Shown here: positions 48,294 through 60,430 of the stretch, piece after piece | Layout of the letters: each line of letters starts with the position of its first letter | How positions within the stretch are numbered: position 1 is the stretch's first letter | NCBI GenBank assembly: GCA_949825025.1 | Contig: OX463784.1 | Span: 21,674,868 to 21,738,867 of the forward strand | Direction: 5' to 3' | Length of the DNA: 64,000 nucleotides | Source: Siphlonurus alternatus | Taxonomy: Eukaryota; Arthropoda; Insecta; Ephemeroptera; Siphlonuridae | Notes under the pieces: model-generated | The model's database searches: none | Seen by the model: only the letters and a program-made list of their open reading frames with translations | Told to the model about the DNA's origin: nothing | Position numbers and translations under genes: made by a program

Positions 48294-50816
48294 GCATGGA
48301 AGTAAAATTGATTCTATGCTTGAAAATCTGTCATGACTAAATTTAATAATATAATTAATTTAAGATATAATCTATTACAGAATATCAATGAACGCTCTTA
48401 AAAAAATAAGAGAATTTCAGAAGTATCATGAAACACTTGTATTGTAATAATATTAATTAGCATTATATTTTAAGGGAATTATTTTTCTATATTTAGATAT
48501 AGTATTGACAAGTATTAATATATATTTTATCCCCTTCTATTATATTGTAGTGGGGGACAGCAATGAACAAATGTTATATTTTGTATTTACAACTTATTAC
48601 TAAAGGTTGGTGATAATATTAATAATTCATTTGAACATAAAGGTCCTAAAAGACATGAAGCAAATCTTTGAATTCTTTTGAATTTGCAAATTACCAGCAA
48701 CCAAAACTTAACATTTTTTTTTAAAACAAATATTAAGGAACAAAAACGATGACTAATTTTCTTTTAATTAAACGAAATATATTAAACATACATTTGTTCA
48801 TTTATTAAGACTAGAAAATAATAATTTTTATAATAATCATAATGAAATTGATAATTATTTTAATAATATTCAAACAAGTACATTAGACGCCATCTATAAA
48901 CAAATAAAATAACTAAGTAGTTAGAAGACCTAATTTTTGCGCGCCTTGTTCCACATCCCACAGACTGCCATGGTCCACAAAGCCTAAATTCCTCCCACAA
49001 ACTGTTATATTATTAATAATAAAGCATCAAAAACAATAGCTTTACCGCATAATCGTGGCTAGCCGTTAATTTGAGGAATTCGTAGCCTCAAGATGTTCCC
49101 AACACTAAAACTAGACGAGTCACACGCTATGGAAGGTAATTTTAAAATTAGGAAATTACATCAAATGTATTTTTATATCGATCGTGCGTGTAGAAAACGG
49201 TTTGGATGTAATTTGAAAAATTGAGTAAATATCGATAATGAAATTCCTTCTTTTATTATATTTATATTATATTTTCCTAAAGAATTAATAAGCAATGCTT
49301 TATTTTAGTCATCACAATATTATGAATATTTTATTTAATAAGGGAGTTTACTTCCACACATGACAAGTTAGATCCCGAATTGTATTTATAATTGAACTAT
49401 TATAATATTCAAATACATGACTTCAATAAATATTATAAATACAATTTTTAAATTAAATAAAACAATTACTCTATAATATCTGATTTTTTTTTGGCCAACA
49501 AAAATATGAATTACAATTAATTTTTTAAAATAATAAATGCATTTATTATATTAAAAATAATTATACTAAAATGAAAGTTTTAAATCTCTACTAAAAAAAA
49601 AAAAAAAATGCTAACAGACCTATATAATTATTTTGAATGAAATATGAAGTGCTTTTTTCAAAAGAAAAACGTCCAACTAAATAAACTTAAATAAAGCATG
49701 TATTGTAGGGACTTTAAATTTTAAAATGTATTTTCCTATACTTGAATATATAATTTCCATAAAATTGTTTAGCACATATTTAATTCAATACAGGATATTG
49801 AGTTATGAATTATTGTCAATTTTGTACATATTTTTTCCAACCCTCTAGCAGTATTAAAATCATGACACACTGTGACGTCCACACCCATTCTCTATTATAT
49901 GCTTGCGTGATAAATATTTTCAACTGGAAATTTCATCCATTACTAATTTACTGTAAATTTCATAATCATGCTTAAAAACATTGATAAAATCGAAATAATT
50001 TAACTTTGTATTATATGCATTAAATTATCATCATGCAGTATACTCCAATTAATAAATTTTTAAGAAAACCATGAACACAAATTAATTAAGCGTATTTATT
50101 CATATACTAAATCTTGCCTAAAATTTAAGATTTAGATCATATTCATGTGAATTTTTGTAGTGAAATATCGCATACATAAAAACAAATAGAAATGTCGTAT
50201 TAAAATTGGCATTATTATTAAAACATTATATTTAAAGGTTGCCAATACCACAAGAACGTCTTTATTATTATAGATATAAAAAACATGAAATTCGTGAAAA
50301 TTAAAGGCCAGAGAATGAAGCCAAAATATTGTAATATAGTTAACATCAGCATGTTTCCTTTAACAATGTATGAGGCCTAACTTTTGGCACCTTAGCACGT
50401 ATTCAACGTTTCAATAATATAAAAAATATTTGTGAAAAGTTCTAAAAAAAAATCGCATAATTATTATATTAAAAATTTAGTTTGCTTCTGCAATAATATT
50501 AAAAGCGATATTACAAATTCTTATTAGAATTATTATAAACGATCTTAACCATTTAAAACACAATTTTATGCATATCTGAGACGTGGGTTGTATTTGTTCT
50601 CATGAATAGGCATAAGGTGTATTGAAATTAATATATTATTTTTGAAAAAATATATAATAAAAGTGTTAAAAAGTGTTAAAAATTAATATTTTAAATAGAA
50701 TAAAAATTAAACGTCATTACCAAATTTTACTAAAACTTCATTAAAAAAAATTATCTAATAGTAAAATATAAAAATTATTGTAACATAAAAAGATGTTTGT
50801 TGTTAAATTTATAATT

Positions 50817-50820
50817 GTAA

Positions 50821-50895
<75 letters not shown>

Positions 50896-50896
50896 A
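50817..50896. repeat. AAAT tetranucleotide microsatellite
   Basis: About 19 AAAT units. Overlapping reverse frames (LFIYLFIY) are artefacts of the repeat. Confidence 0.95.
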
Positions 50897-51221
50897 AATA
50901 ATAATTGGGAGCATTGCAAAAAATACACACGAGTCTCGATGGGAAGCCAAAATACAAAATAGTTAACCTCTAATTCGTAAGAACAATGGGATCATCAGAT
51001 CGTTGTCACGCCTGCACGTATATACTCACAACAATCAAGATGGGACCATTGTTGACACCATAGCAAACAATTGCTTGTCGTCTGAGAAATCCGCTATATT
51101 GTTGCGAAATTAATTTACTGTGCAAAAATTTTTCATTCATAAGTTAATGTAGTTTGTGCAGTACTGAGAAAATTAATGCAACTCTGTAAGGAAAGTATTT
51201 TAAAGGGGAAAGATTTAATAT

Positions 51222-51385
51222 AGTGGACAACTTGAATGAAATTTTTTATTGTAGAAATGATAGAGAGCACCAAATTATGCAGCTACTCTGATTTTTTTTT
51301 ATATGTGACCTATACCTGATGTGAAATTGTAATGCTGAAATATGAAATAGAAGACCAGAAACCTTACACTTCCGGCTACTTCTGG
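51222..51385. repeat. Composite of two MITE halves
   Basis: 51222-51300 (GTGGACAACTTGAATGAAAT, TTTTATTGTAGAAATGATAG, AGAGCACC) resembles one arm of the GAGTATTGACCTC foldback family. It abuts 51301-51385 (TGTGAAATTGTAATGCTGAA, AGAAGACCAGAAACCTTACA, CTTCCGGC), which matches the right half of the TTCCGG element at 62411-62572. Confidence 0.5.
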
Positions 51386-52088
51386 AGAAAACTTAATATA
51401 TATTTCACTGCATTGAACTATACACTCAAAAGATGCAGAAATTGTCCATGTTTGTAAATCTAGAAGAGTAGCAATAATTAAATATAAAGAAGGAACATAT
51501 TTTTTCAAGCGTGTTAAGTCGATTAAAGCAATACAAATCACCTCTGCTTGCACAATTTTTTAAAATAAACTTTCTGTCATTTTCTGTAATTAAAAAACAT
51601 ATATCAAAATAGCTAAAGTTAATTACTATTTTCTAGCGGTACATAGTATACATAATCTATAAAATACATCGAACCCGGATTTTTATGTCAATAGATTAAA
51701 TAGATTAATTAATCTTTGTCAACATAAAAATCCAAGTGAAATTTACGTTTCAGATATAATATCTAGGATAATTTATGATCGTTTATATTTCGTTATCATT
51801 TTATCTATAATATCTAGTTCCGAAGAGAAATTAATTAAAAATATTTAAACAGCATTACAAAACAGGTTTCTGATTTTGTAAACGATCTATCACAGCTATT
51901 TCTACAATTATACATTTCATCAGGGTGTGCAAGTTCGTTTTTTTTTTTTTTTTCATTATTTAAAATTTGCAACGCTAAACCTTATTTCAAGAAAAATTTT
52001 AGTCAAAGTTTCCACCATTTTTTGTTTTGCATTCTGGCCATCATTTTAGGCCATCCTCTAGTTCGCAACCGTTGCAGTAGACAATCTT

Positions 52089-52222
52089 ATATATTGGTCG
52101 CCATATTTGGCAATTAAAAAAAAAAAGCATCGTAATTAACTCGATATTCGCCGCCGCATAGGATTTCACAATTTGCATCAAAATCGCGTCGCATGCCGTT
52201 GTCACCATGTGAATCCGCCTTT
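52089..52222 (-). repeat. MITE with GGCGGATTCACATGG terminus, copy 2
   Basis: On the minus strand it starts AAGGCGGATTCACATGGTGA and continues with GCATGCGACGCGATTTTGAT, GGCGGCGAATATCGAGTTAA, TTACGATGC and ATTGCCAAATATGGCGACC. It matches 16117-16345. Its end abuts the exon at 52225-52374 and supplies bases of that exon's donor site. Confidence 0.7.
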
Positions 52223-52224
52223 AC

Positions 52225-52374
52225 CTGGAATCTGAGTCTGGAGTCCGCCAGTTCTCTCGCCCTGCGCTGCAGCGCCATCTTGGAGCCCTCGTAGCACTCT
52301 GCCCAGAACACGTTCATGGAGTCGCTGAACTCGCCCAGCAGGGCCGCTTGGTAACTCCGGAACAGCGGGCGTAG
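52225..52374 (-). CDS. Internal exon of a minus-strand gene (1 of 2 seen)
   Basis: A 150-bp, 50-codon GC-rich exon, phase 0 on both sides. The acceptor is TGTTTTGTCCTCAG and the donor is TTCCAG then GTAAAG. It encodes LRPLFRSYQAALLGEFSDSM, NVFWAECYEGSKMALQRRAR, ELADSRLRFQ, an amphipathic, probably helical segment. The GC content, open frame and clean splice sites stand out from the AT-rich surroundings. The next exon in phase is 47866-48023. The sequence is not recognised with certainty; a BEACH-family (neurobeachin, NBEAL, LYST-like) scaffold protein is a tentative guess. Internal ATGs make short open frames that are not real starts. The +4 to +6 positions of the donor appear to belong to an inserted MITE. 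Confidence 0.6.
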
Positions 52375-55300
52375 CTGAGGACAAAACAGTGAAAAATGTC
52401 AGTAAAATTCCCTTACCGATAGATGGCAGCAGAGTAGACTTGTAACATTATACTTGCTATAAGACCCTTAACAAACACACTTTTAAAATTATAAATGCAT
52501 CATAGACCAATAATTATAGTGTTCATAAATAGTACTTTATAATTATTTATATCTTGTCTTTTTCGGTTTAAAATTTAAAGATTTATTTTTAACCCCATAC
52601 TTACATGAGGTATACAATTGCTAATGACAAGCTTCAACGTAAAAATGCCGCAGCGCCGCATTCTGACATCGCTCCATAAGGTTTGTTAGGAGAAAAATCT
52701 TATTTATTTTTTCATTCAAATTCTATGCTGCACAAAATCTCGAATATTTTTTATGTCGTGTAAAGTGATCTTTCCCGTGGCTCATATGAATTATTAATCT
52801 TGCCCTTCATAAGAACCGTCGGAAAAAATTAAAAACCAGGTACCGCTGGGTTAAAGGATAGGAAGCTTGATAGAGCATGTCGTCGCGCGCAATTCGCGTG
52901 CTAGATTTTCATTGGCTGAGAGAATTGTGTCGTCACTGTTGAAGCTTTTCATTATTCCCGATAGTGAACGTAAAATATTTTTACAATTAAAATAAAGGAC
53001 AATTAACCTGTCAAAAGAAATAGAAATACGTCACTGAGGTATAAATTTTGCAGTGCTTTCTTAATTTATTTCCCATGCCATTTTTTTTTTTCATATTTTC
53101 TCATATATAATTATTTGAAGGTATCGAATGAAAAAATTGGGAACTCCCCGCATGTAGGTATGTTCCATCTATAGAGGAATTTAAATTCAGTAAATTAACC
53201 GTTTGGATACATGTCCTGATTGTTACTTTTTTTTTATTATTTATAAAAATTACTTTTAAATTTCTTTTAAATAAATATAATTTTTAGTAGGTTGTGCTGC
53301 AAAAAGTCAATTAAAATAATTATATAAATTTATTATTTCATTTATATAATTAAAATAATTATACATTATTATAGAAATCTTTAATATTATTATTTTGCTG
53401 TGAATTTACGAACGATATACTAACTAATTAATACTTTAATAGTTGCTTGAAATAAAAATAATTTCATTCACTCTGTTTCTTATTTTTATTTAAAATTATA
53501 AATAAAGAGGTATTATACATTCCATTAAAGAGAGAAGAAAATTAGTACATTATTCCAATGGCATCCTCTAGCAACGGTTTTAATAATTCTAGTCATTCCT
53601 CCTTAATCTTCCATTTTTAATTGATAGTTGCTAGCAGTATATATGGGAAAGACCATATAAATAAATTCAAACGTTGACAGTATTTTCGCTATTTTGAGAG
53701 TATTTTGGTTCATAATAAAGATAATTAAAGTATGTAATTTAAAACGATTATATATCATCAATTTTTATGTACAAGAGTTTATATTGTTAATAATAATAAT
53801 AACTGTTTATTGAGCAAAATGAAATACAATACAATATTATGTGCAAACCGTATTGACAAGTTAAAATAATCAGCTCAAAGGGTGACAAAAAAAGGCATAA
53901 CAAATTTTCGTCACCTCAAATTTAATTCCTTAATTTTAGTTTCCGGTCCGAAAGGTCCCGATAAAAAAAAAGAGCATAAAATGCTTTTTTATGGGCGCAA
54001 CTTACGAAGGAATTGTCCTCCAGGTTTCTCACTAACATTATAGTTAAAATCATTAAATTAGGCTGGTTAGTGCATGCTTTTCTTCTTTGTGAAATATAAA
54101 GTGAATTACGCCGAGAGAGAACATTTTGAATCTGTCACATCGATAAATTTTGATCATTGAATGCCATGTGGAAATATGGAGTAATTATTTTTATGATAAC
54201 AACTGTACATTTCAACCTATAATTGTGAATGTATTAACAATGACAGGTGTGCATTATAGCGAAACAATTTTAAGACAGTAACATGAACACGCTTGAGTGC
54301 ACGAAAATATTATATTTTTCAATTTACTCTCAAAAGCCGTAATATAATAAAAAAACTTTTTGTAAGTTATTTATTTGTACAATAAACCACACGGAATGAT
54401 TTTTGTTCCCATGAACTAGAAATAGATTAATTCCAATGTGTGGACTGAATTTTAATTAGAATTTCATAAAAGTTTGTTTCATATCTTTTGTTAACAAATT
54501 TCACTTCAAAATAAAATAGATCATCCAAAGAAATCCTATATAAATTATATTGTTTTCAATGATCTCAATACTGCAAGATTTTTGCTTTTTATAATTCATA
54601 TTTGTTATTGAAGATATTTTTTTAACTTTATTTTAATTTATATTTGTAATTATTTGATCATATGCAAGCTTTCAATTACTAATATTTTAATAAAACATAA
54701 ACATTCCAGCTAACAGTTAGTAAGCTCTTCAGGAAAGCAGTGATTAATAAATTTGTCCATAAGAGCAACGTGCACCCAAATCCTACATGTGGACAAGATG
54801 AAATTAAAATAAATTTTTACTAATTTTTAATTTTATTTTTAAAAATGAAAATAAAAAAAATTAAGTTCGGAATATAAATAAACTATTGCTCAGACTTTTT
54901 AAATTGTTTTCTCAATAATTCAATATTTAATGTTTCATATTTCATACATAGTGAAATGCCCGGTTGAACTCCAAATATGACGTCATATTATGCAAAGAGC
55001 CATACTAGCAATTAAGTACTCAATGTTAATAAATTATATTAACATAATTTTACTAATTATTTTTAAATAATTAAAGTATTAGTTTTATGACAAATTAAAT
55101 GATAATTCTAATAATAAATTTTTTAAACATGTGTTATTAATAAATATGTTTTAAAAAGAATTTACAAATTCTGCGACGCTTTTATTTAATTAGTTCCCAG
55201 AATAAAAAGTACCCATGAAGTGCATCCAAGAATTCATCTTCATGGTTTCCTTCAAAGCGAATAAATCTTTTGCCTTTTACTGAAGACATCCGTGGAGGGG

Positions 55301-56940
55301 ATCAAAAAGGAGTATAACTCAATTTTTGGCTAGAGTTGGGACTACCTGACTGACCTGACTCCATAATGAAAGAAAACAAAGTTCAGAATCCACCATAACT
55401 GCAAATAATATCATGGCTCAGCTGCTTTCATGTTAATGAATGGTTGCAGAGCAAAGAGAGTCCCGTAAGTTAAGACCAAGACTTCATAACTTCTGAAAGC
55501 TGTCTTACATTCAGGCAAGATTTAAATGGGACCACCAGGTGCAAAACAAGACAATTAAAAATATAGTTTCTGATAAATGTTTTAAATTAATCTTTATGGT
55601 AATTATGTTTTACTGCTTGGCATCTCGCGATCTCAATTCGGTAAAATGTGATTTTCACTTGAAAAAAAAAGAAAAAAAAAAGTCCTTTACAGTTTACACG
55701 TCATTAAATGGTCGATGTACAGTACTGTAAACTCCATTCAAATATAAATGTCGGAACTGGCCATGTTAAAATAAAACCGAATCGCACATTTTTCTTTGAA
55801 TAAAGTGTACATGCATGCAGTGGAAATGCATAACTAATTGTAAGTAGTTTTCTCGTATAAAAACTCCCTATTAAGACGCGAACGTGTTTGATAATCTCTG
55901 ATTCGTATTTATTTAGCTATAGTGTATTCATTTCAATTACAACATTTCAAAACACTAAGAACATACGAACATTAAGGCTAAAAAAATTTTTTTTGCGCTA
56001 ACTTCCAAATTAATTTTACTGTTCCATATTATGATGAATCAGACGTCTTCGAAACTCTTTGCTCTTTGTTCTAAAGTATATACTAATGGAGAGTTCCACA
56101 TACGGTTATTTACCGTACATTATGGATTACTAACGCTTTAACTTAATCACGTATACGAAAGTAAAATGGAACAAAGCTTTTATAAAAATTAATATCTTCA
56201 GATTAAAAAAAAAAAAAAGTAAAAATTCCAATCTCTACTGCATTCATTCAAACTCTCTAAAAAATTATACTTTTATAAACAAATTTCTCCTCCTAAATTT
56301 TTATTATATATGTATTTTTCGTTATATAAATCGAGAGCGTTAATTTGTAGATTTTTTTTTCTTTATATCCTTATGACATATATTATAATGTTAATAAATT
56401 AATAAAAAAATATATATTACAAATTGGGTTATAACATACATATAGCGATGCTTCTAAAGTGATAATATTAATTTTTACGGGTGAAAAGTATATTGCTATA
56501 GAATGATATAGGAATACAACAGATGCTATAAGAAACGGTAAGAAACCATGACCATCTCAATATGACCTACAAGATGAGAAAAAAAGCATAAATATAAAAC
56601 CAACACATCATTGTGTTTACCCTATACAAGTATGTCAAAAAATTAATATTTTTTTTTGTTATGTCAGTTTTGTTGGAAATGTTTTGAAGCAAATTTCATT
56701 CAAATTTATCTTCTTTATTCCAATTGTAATATTTTATATAATAATATCAAATACATAACAACTCTATTTAATACGTAACTGTAAATATTTAAATAAGCAA
56801 CTTTCAATGACCATCAAAGCCTTTCAAGTTGCAAAACTAATGGTTTACAGCAACGGCAACTGCTCCCTTCAATTTAATAAGATTCACATTGTTACCATTG
56901 ATATAAAGTATAAAGTAGTGTGCAAATTGTATAAAAGTCA
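52375..56940. other. AT-rich DNA upstream of the minus-strand exon
   Basis: Presumably intron or flank of the minus-strand gene. No further exon could be recognised, and open frames such as 55539-55730 and 56807-57010 are random-looking. Moderately GC-rich patches near 52860-52930 and 55280-55370 show no coding frame. Confidence 0.4.
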
Positions 56941-57262
56941 CAATGAGATATTAGAATGTGAAAATTCTATTGGCTTTATCGAAAGAAGGGGTAAAAATAT
57001 GGTACTGTGAATTTTTTCAGATTTTTCTGATACCGGGAACTATTTTTAAAAAAATATTGAAAGTCTATTTTGATGACGTCACGGGCGGCACTACTTAAGA
57101 AAAAAGATAGGGCAGTGCCGCCCGTGACGTCATAAAATAGACTTTCAATAATTTTTTAAAAATAGTTTCCGGTATCAGAAAAATCTGAAAAAATTCACAG
57201 TACCATATTTTTACCCCTTCTTTCGATTAAGCCACTAAAATTTTCACATTCTAATCTCATTG
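56941..57262. repeat. Foldback MITE with TGACGTCA pair, copy A4 (322 bp)
   Basis: Almost perfect hairpin. CAATGAGATATTAGAATGTG, TTTATCGAAAGAAGGGGTAA, TATGGTACTGTGAATTTTTT and GATACCGGGAACTATTTTTA are all mirrored on the right. The tip carries TGACGTCA at 57074-57081 and 57125-57132 with inverted GGGCGGCACT sequences around TTAAGAAAAAAGATAGGG. The core is shared with 41960 and 60431, while the outer ends differ, so it is a subfamily. Confidence 0.85.
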
Positions 57263-57358
57263 TCTAAATATAGTTTGTTAAAAATAATATTGAACTCGCG
57301 TAAAGCACCAAGAGATGGCATTGAAAAACCTCCTCGTTCGACTCTGCTGGTGCACATT

Positions 57359-57541
57359 TGGTGCGATTCACGAAGAAGTTAGCTAGGTTTCTAACCACGA
57401 TTAGCTTAACCACGTTTAACTATACCTGTTTTACGTGTTAAACCAACTAGTTAAACGTGGTTAAGCTAAACGTGGTTAAGCTAAACGTGGTTAAGCTAAA
57501 CGTGCTTAGAAACCTGGCTAACTGCTTCGTGAATCGCGCCC
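57359..57541. repeat. MITE with internal 15-bp tandem repeats
   Basis: The ends GTGCGATTCACGAAGAAGTT and AACTGCTTCGTGAATCGCGC are inverted. Inside, TAGGTTTCTAACCACG is mirrored by CGTGCTTAGAAACCTGG. The right arm contains TAAACGTGGTTAAGC three times in tandem plus a variant, whereas the left arm has fewer units. Non-coding. Confidence 0.75.
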
Positions 57542-58049
57542 ATAAAATTATAGCCAGTACAAAAGCTCTATACACAACAGTGTCACTTTTAGACTCACTC
57601 AGGTAAAATCCACAAGATGTCGATACCTGTCTTCATGACGTAAATATAGAAATTAGGGAAGTAAGTTAATTGTGTTCAGAACATTCTGCATGTTTAAAAT
57701 TTTATCCTTTCTCAATTTATGACGTATACAGCTTCTGATTTTATACAAAGTCGTGACTTTTTAAGATTTTATAGTATACTTTAACCTTAAACTTAATAAC
57801 ATATTTTTAATAGAAAATATCCAAATATTTATTTGGCATACAAATTATAATATAACCCCACATAACTCTTTAGAAAATTAAAGGTGTATTATATTTTTTT
57901 AATTCCATAGGTCGTTCTATTTTTATTCATTTTAAAAAATTCTTTACTTAAATTTACTCTGATAAATGCTAAAAAACGTATTATTTATCGTGTTTTAGAT
58001 GCCCGTTATTTTAAATACTATAAATAGAAATATGTCAGAGCAATAAAAA

Positions 58050-58085
58050 GTTTAGACAAGGTGGGAATCGAACCTACATTTCTAG
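58050..58085 (-). repeat. tRNA-like B box remnant
   Basis: The minus strand reads TGTAGGTTCGATTCCCACCT, a perfect Pol III B box with T-arm geometry. No complementary acceptor 5' half or A box was found upstream on that strand, so this is a SINE head or tRNA relic rather than a tRNA gene. Confidence 0.4.
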
Positions 58086-58254
58086 CTTGCAACATTGCTT
58101 TAATAAATATAATAAAATCTAAATTTTATATAATTGTGTATTTATTACTTGTTTACTGGTCACAGAGATGAATTTATCTGTAATATTTCAAACTCGGTGT
58201 ACTGTATTTCTTTGTATATTACAATCAAATTTAATCTTCAGTTCCCTTTAAAAA

Positions 58255-58390
58255 ATATCCGGGAGTTTGAAGTTTGTGACTCTTCTGTTTGTTATTCAGT
58301 TTTTAGATATAGGGGACTTGTCTTGTGAAATTGTAAAGCTAAAATACGAAGGGTAATTTTATATTTTTAGGAACTCCCGGAGGGAATATC
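58255..58390. repeat. MITE, TTCCGG/GGAATAT family, copy 1
   Basis: ATATCCGGGAGTTTGAAG on the left and AACTCCCGGAGGGAATAT on the right. The interior (CTTCTGTTTGTTATTCAGTT, TGTGAAATTGTAAAGCTAAA) matches the copy at 62411-62572. Confidence 0.7.
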
Positions 58391-58712
58391 ACCCGAGTTG
58401 CAATAAACTTCATTTTATTTCCACTATTAAGCTCTCCTCTCGTCTTTTTCCTCCAATTTTGCATCATTTTAGAGGAAAAAAAGAGGGGGAAAGATGAGAT
58501 TACGTCTTTTATCCTCTTCTTGAGCATGAAATATTAGAAATATTCTCTTCATTTCATCCTCACTTTGAGCGAGGAAGAAATAAGATGTGTTTTAGAGGTA
58601 AAAAGATTAGTTTTAGACGTGTAAAGGACGAGTTGAAGACGAAGTTTTTCAACTTGTCATATAAAATTGACAACTTTATGTATACAAACTTTTGAATTTA
58701 AAATATATTTTT

Positions 58713-58850
58713 TAATGCCTCATCTGTACAGGTGACTTAAGTCAGTATTTAAGTCTGCCAAGTGATCAATTTCCAATGTTCTCATTGGCTATTCATAGTC
58801 ACGTGAGGTACGTAAGTCCTGAGTTAAGTCACGTGTATAGATGGGGTATA
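58713..58850. repeat. MITE with TGCCTCATCTGTACAGGTGA ends
   Basis: TGCCTCATCTGTACAGGTGA then CTTAAGTCAG on the left is matched inverted by CTGAGTTAAGTCACGTGTAT then AGATGGGGTA on the right. About 138 bp, non-coding, one copy in the window. Confidence 0.65.
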
Positions 58851-59649
58851 AACGATGACAAGCAGTAACATCTAAATAATTACTGTCATCATAAGTTCGA
58901 TATAATGAAAACATTTACAAAAGATATATCAATGTATTGTATACTAATGGAATCATTTATATATACAACCTATAACATACAGGAATAATTATTGACAGTA
59001 AAAATATTAAATTACTTGGCATCATTAAATTTGTATAAAAAAATTTGTACGTATTGTTAAATTAAATAGGACGTAGTGAGTAGTGAAAATATAGATAACA
59101 GATGTTACTTTGAAGATGATGATGTTAAAATATAAAGAATAAAATATAATTATAACCTATCTAAATTATGATTACATATATGAAATAGGAACTGTATTGT
59201 ATTTTTTTAAAGATTTTTGTTAAATAAGTAACATATGTTGTGTTGAGAAAAAAAATAGAGTAGTTAATTGATATTTATAATTACTAGTTATATATTTTGT
59301 AATTAATATGTCATGTCATATAAGCATGATTATGAGATTTTACATTAAAAAATATGACAAATTTAAGGGAACACTTCGAGGTTGTCGAAATGTTATTATT
59401 GCCTAAATTGGTGTAATTATTAAATATAATATTAAATGGAAATATTAGAAAAATATCACTGATTTATATCAGTGTAGGGAAAATGTAGGGAAAATGCATC
59501 AACCTGGCACTATTTCACTAGGACTATGCTCCATTGTGATTCTTATAACAATTTGTTATAATTATACATATGGTATAACCTTGATGCAGGTATGACAAAA
59601 AAAAAATAATAATAATAATAATAAATAATGAACGCTAGAGCATACATTA

Positions 59650-59774
59650 ATTTGAGGCACCTTGGAAAAGTTCCCTTTTGCAGCCTTAATTGTTAATCAC
59701 CATTGTGATATACTCACTGAGCATGGTGATTAACAAGGCTGCAAACGAAACTTTTCAAAAGTGACGACTATACG
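59650..59774. repeat. Foldback MITE, GTCGCCTCGG family
   Basis: GGCACCTTGGAAAAGTTCCC, TTTTGCAGCCTTAATTGTTA and ATCACCATTG on the left. GCATGGTGATTAACAAGGCT, GCAAACGAAACTTTTCAAAA and GTGACGACTATAC on the right. Confidence 0.7.
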
Positions 59775-59804
59775 TAATAGCCATCCCAACAAGTTCAAGT
59801 TCCC

Positions 59805-59892
59805 ACACCTTTATATAGACTACATGGCCAAACTTACAAACAGTAAATTGAGTGAAATCAATATAACGTTATTGATGAGCCGAGGTGTAAAA
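59805..59892. repeat. Fragment of the unclassified repeat at 12455-14170
   Basis: ATATAGACTACATGGCCAAA, CTTACAAACAGTAAA and GATGAGCCGAGGTGTAA resemble the TATAGACT...ACAAACAAAGCA...CCGAGGTGTA order seen near 12830-12905 and 14090-14165. Weak match. Confidence 0.35.
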
Positions 59893-60204
59893 AAAAAATA
59901 ATACGTGCGTCATATTAATTATAAATATTTGATTGACATCAACAAAAATCTGTTGTCCTAAATCATACAGTATAATGATAATGAGTTTAGTTTCTATTAT
60001 ATGATAAGGCGTATAATATTATTGTTTTTATATAGAGGATTCGAGCTTATAATTATTGTTTTTGCTGCGTGAAATTCAATTTTTAAAAGTATTTGCCTTA
60101 CTGCCATAGATAATTTGATTGACTTCACAATGATATACGACTTTTTTTTCTATAATGATAAGCAAAAGCATTGTTTAATTAACAGATAACCTGCATGAAA
60201 AATT

Positions 60205-60272
60205 GTTATTGCAGAAATGAAGAGAGGGCACCAAATTATGAAACTCTGAATTTTTTCTGATATTTGCATTAC
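60205..60272. repeat. Half MITE, GAGTATTGACCTC family
   Basis: TTGTTATTGCAGAAATGAAG, AGAGGGCACCAAATTATGAA and TTTTTTCTGATAT correspond to one arm of the foldback family; no opposite arm follows. Confidence 0.5.
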
Positions 60273-60430
60273 TTCTTTTCATGATCAGAAAGTTATTTCA
60301 ATATTTCTGCGCAAAAGATTATGCTGCTGACATTCACAAGTATGTGTTTTATTTGTATTTGTTATACACATAACATTGTAAATCGAATGACATAAAATTC
60401 AGTTCAAAAGAAATATTTCATCATTACCTA

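Larger units (their letters stand above)
48294..52080. other. AT-rich DNA, probable intron of the minus-strand gene
   Basis: No gene seen. If the exons at 52225-52374 and 47866-48023 belong together, this is intronic. It contains a microsatellite (50817-50896) and MITE remnants (51222-51385). Confidence 0.45.

Noticed and set aside
58050..58130. A tRNA gene around the perfect B box GGTTCGATTCC
   Set aside because: There is no partner for the acceptor strand and no A box at the needed distance; the upstream half is AT-rich.
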